A stretch of DNA of 64,000 nucleotides from Tanytarsus gracilentus (taxonomy: Eukaryota; Arthropoda; Insecta; Diptera; Chironomidae): positions 3,596,001-3,660,000 of the forward strand of contig JAXRKN010000037.1 in the NCBI GenBank assembly GCA_038502055.1. Direction: 5' to 3'. Every line of letters starts with the position of its first letter. The first letter of the stretch is position 1. A model generated the notes under the pieces. It did not search any database and was not told where the DNA came from. It saw only the letters and a program-made list of their open reading frames with translations. Shown piece after piece: positions 61,511 to 64,000 of this stretch. A program made the position numbers and the translations under genes.

Positions 61511-63874
61511 ATGTCGTTTAATTTTGGCAATACCAGCGCACCATCATTGGGAAGTACGAGTACACCAGCAAAACGTAAGTTAAAAGCAGATAAAAGAGAT
61601 TTTAGGGTTATGCCGCTTCAATTTAAAAGTTTTTGCTGTAAATGCTTTTCATTCTGTGAATTAGAGCTTGTTCTGCCATCTCCAAGACCTCTTGACCGTC
61701 TCCTGGCCAATATCTCGTTTCTCTTGTTGAGACTGTCGAGTCTCCGTCTAAAAGTAAACATTAAAATCCCTTTCTGGATGTTTTTGAAAATTTACAAACT
61801 TCCTGTAAGTCCAACATCCATACAAAATCAAGAGCAATAGCACTGACGTCAACGTAGCAGATACAGTAAAATAAAAGTGTTTAATTTTTTCAGCTGACAT
61901 CGCACAATGATCAGATTTCAATAAGATCCAGTCACTTTAAAATAATCCACTTTAAATCACAATCGATTTTTAGTAAAAAATAAATTAAACTAAAATATTT
62001 TAACAACAATCACTCATTCGATAATGAAAAGAGTTGAAATGCAATGAAATCAATCGGCACAAAATCCAATTAGTAAATGCACATGCTGCTAATGACATTA
62101 AAATGTTTTTCATTTTTCCAACAGCTGCTTTCGGTTTCTCATTTGGAACGCCTGTGGCGACTTCTGCGCCTCCTGCATTTGGTGCCAACACGAGCACTTT
62201 CGGAACTGCAACAGCAAATCCCGCCTTTGGTCAAACGAGGTAAGAGTTTTGATTTTAAATGTATGAGGTAATAAAATAAAATACATTTTTAGCACCAGCT
62301 CATTTTCATTCGGACAGCCAGCTACAACACAGCCTCCCGCTTTTGGTATCGGAACATCTAATGTAGCGACAACGTCAGCTCTTTCTCTCTTTGGCAACAC
62401 TGGCACATCTACAACGCCATCATTCAGTGGCTTTGGGGCACAGCCGACTTCGCAACCTTCACTTTTTGGCACCACTTCAACTTCTCAAGCTCCTCTCTTT
62501 GGCGGTACAAACACGACCTCATCTCTTTTCGGCAACACTAACACAAACACTTTACCTGGCTTCGGAGGATTCGGAAGTACAGCGCCGGCATCAACTGGAT
62601 TTGGAGGTTTTGGTGCGACCAGCGGTTTTGGCCAAACTACATCTACATTCGGTCAACCTCAGCTACAGCAACAACAGTTTCAACAACAACAAATTCCTCA
62701 ATCAGCAGAAGACATTTTCTCGCAGGCCATATTTAATGTTTCAATTTTTGGAGATGAACGCGATACCGTAATTGCTCGATGGAACTATTTGCAGGCATTA
62801 TTTGGCACTGGCAAGGCAGTTTATTCTCAATCACAGCCCGCAGTCGATATAAATTCGCAAAATTCATTGTGTCGCTTTAAGGCGATGGGCTACAGTAAAA
62901 TTCCTGGCAAAGACAATAAGTGCGGAATGGTGTCCATAAAATTTAACAAGCCAATTTCTCAAATGAAAGGTCAAGAATCACAATTGATTCAGAAATTTAG
63001 CCAACTTTTTGGCAGCAAACCAAACTTGATGATTCACATTGACTCGATGAAGTCACTGAGCGAAACTGCTTCGCAAGTCGTCATCTACATTGAAGAGAAA
63101 TTGCCCAATTCTAACGAAACTAAACGCATTACTGCAACTGAAACTAGCAATTTTCTCAACCAGGGTCATCTTAAATATCAATTACAACCTTTGGGAATTG
63201 AAGAAGTCTTTCCAATTATTACCCTCGACGAGGATCAACTTAAGCAGTATCTTGAGACTCCGCCGAAAGGAGTCGATGCGAGAATGTGGCGTCAAGCCAT
63301 TGCCGATAATCCCGATAATAAGAAATTGATACCAGTTCCACTCGTCGGTTTTAATGAGCTGAAATCGCGGCTTGCGTGTCAAGAGACGGAAACGAACAGT
63401 CACATGAGCTACTTAGCGAAACTCGAAAAAGACATAAGTGAGCTAAAATTACGTCATTCAAATACCGCAACAAAAATTACCGAGCAACGTCGAAAGCTGG
63501 CCGAGTTGAGTCATCGAATTTTGAGAATTATTGTTAAACAAGAATCTACGCGAAAGGCAGGGCTCGCACTTACACCGCATGAAGAAATCATCAAGACAAA
63601 GCTTGAGAATATGCATGCTCTTGTTTCAGCACCGACACAGTTTAAAGGCAAACTCAATGAGCTTTTGGCACAAATGCGTATGCAGAGATCACAATGGACT
63701 GCAATCGGCACTAATGAATACACCTTGGATAAAGAGTCAACGGACGAGATGAAAAATTTCCTCAGCATGCAGCAAAGGACTGTGGAAGTGTTAATTGAGA
63801 CGATCAGCAAAGATACGAAAGATTTGAAAATTATTAGCGAGGGTATGAGCCGCATGAACAGCGGAAGAAATTAA
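61511..63874 (+). CDS. Nup54: Nucleoporin Nup54
   Basis: Three exons (61511-61574, 62125-62239, 62293-63874) encode 586 residues. The N-terminal third is FG-repeat sequence (GFGFG-, SLFG-, AFG-type motifs from residue 4 to about 200), followed by a Gln-rich stretch, which lines the pore channel. After this come the Nup54 alpha/beta domain (DERDTVIARWNYLQALFGTG, YSKIPGKDNKCGMVS) and C-terminal coiled coils (about 415-586) that assemble with Nup58 and Nup62. The tiny first exon and the 550-bp first intron are supported by frame: phases 1 then 2 rejoin exactly. The gene ends 126 bases before the window edge. Confidence 0.96.
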
Positions 63875-64000
63875 ATATTCTCTGGTTTAGATTTAAAAAA
63901 GAAATACAAAATTTTTATTAATTTCCAAAAAATATTCTTGAAAATTTACTTTGAGTGAAAAATGTATGTGGAGAAATTTTAATTTTTTATAGGTGAAGAT

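Noticed and set aside
1..64000. CRISPR arrays, operons, ribosome binding sites.
   Set aside because: The sequence is eukaryotic (spliced genes, poly(A) signals). No regularly spaced repeats of the required form were seen.

Overview
The window looks like nuclear DNA from an insect, most likely a nematoceran fly (a midge or mosquito relative). The evidence is AT-rich sequence, small GT-AG introns, DRE-type TATCGATA promoter motifs, and a set of conserved animal genes whose reconstructed proteins match the usual insect lengths. The species cannot be fixed from sequence alone. All gene models were spliced by eye from frame, splice-site and protein-family evidence. Each was checked so that the exon lengths sum to an intact reading frame.

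Layout. Positions 1 to about 21,500 hold no recognisable coding sequence: about 21 kb of AT-rich, CT/GA-tract-rich DNA with microsatellites, isolated TATA-like motifs and one short secreted-looking ORF. Positions 21.6-31.9 kb carry six tandem retinol-dehydrogenase-like short-chain dehydrogenases (SDRs), all on the minus strand. The methylthioadenosine phosphorylase gene (MTAP) sits on the plus strand between the second and third. From 32.5 kb the window is a housekeeping neighbourhood: LIN37/mip40 (DREAM/MuvB subunit), PPIL3 (cyclophilin), a Ras-family GTPase of RASD/Dexras type (minus), a 4.5 kb gap with a 534-bp tandem duplication and a MITE, hyccin/FAM126 (minus, with two candidate 3' ends), DNAJC24/DPH4, NDUFB11, GRASP (minus), coronin, RpS9 (minus), SAAL1 (minus), Spt4 and Nup54.

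Genes are compact and often divergent (SDR2/MTAP, SDR6/LIN37, hyccin/DNAJC24, GRASP/coronin, SAAL1/Spt4), so several short intergenic gaps are probably shared promoters. The hyccin/DNAJC24 gap has two perfect DRE motifs. Apart from the SDR array, the genes belong to unrelated pathways (transcription, nuclear pore, mitochondrion, Golgi, ribosome, actin).

The most novel signal is a short transposable element family. Two 162-bp copies, three bases different, lie at 17.6 and 41.1 kb. Both have 16-bp terminal inverted repeats and exact 8-bp target-site duplications. A third, older 101-bp copy lies at 33.9 kb. Other points of interest are a GC-AG intron in MTAP, an intronless SDR copy, alternative terminal exons in hyccin, and a Ras-like protein with altered residues at the GTPase positions.
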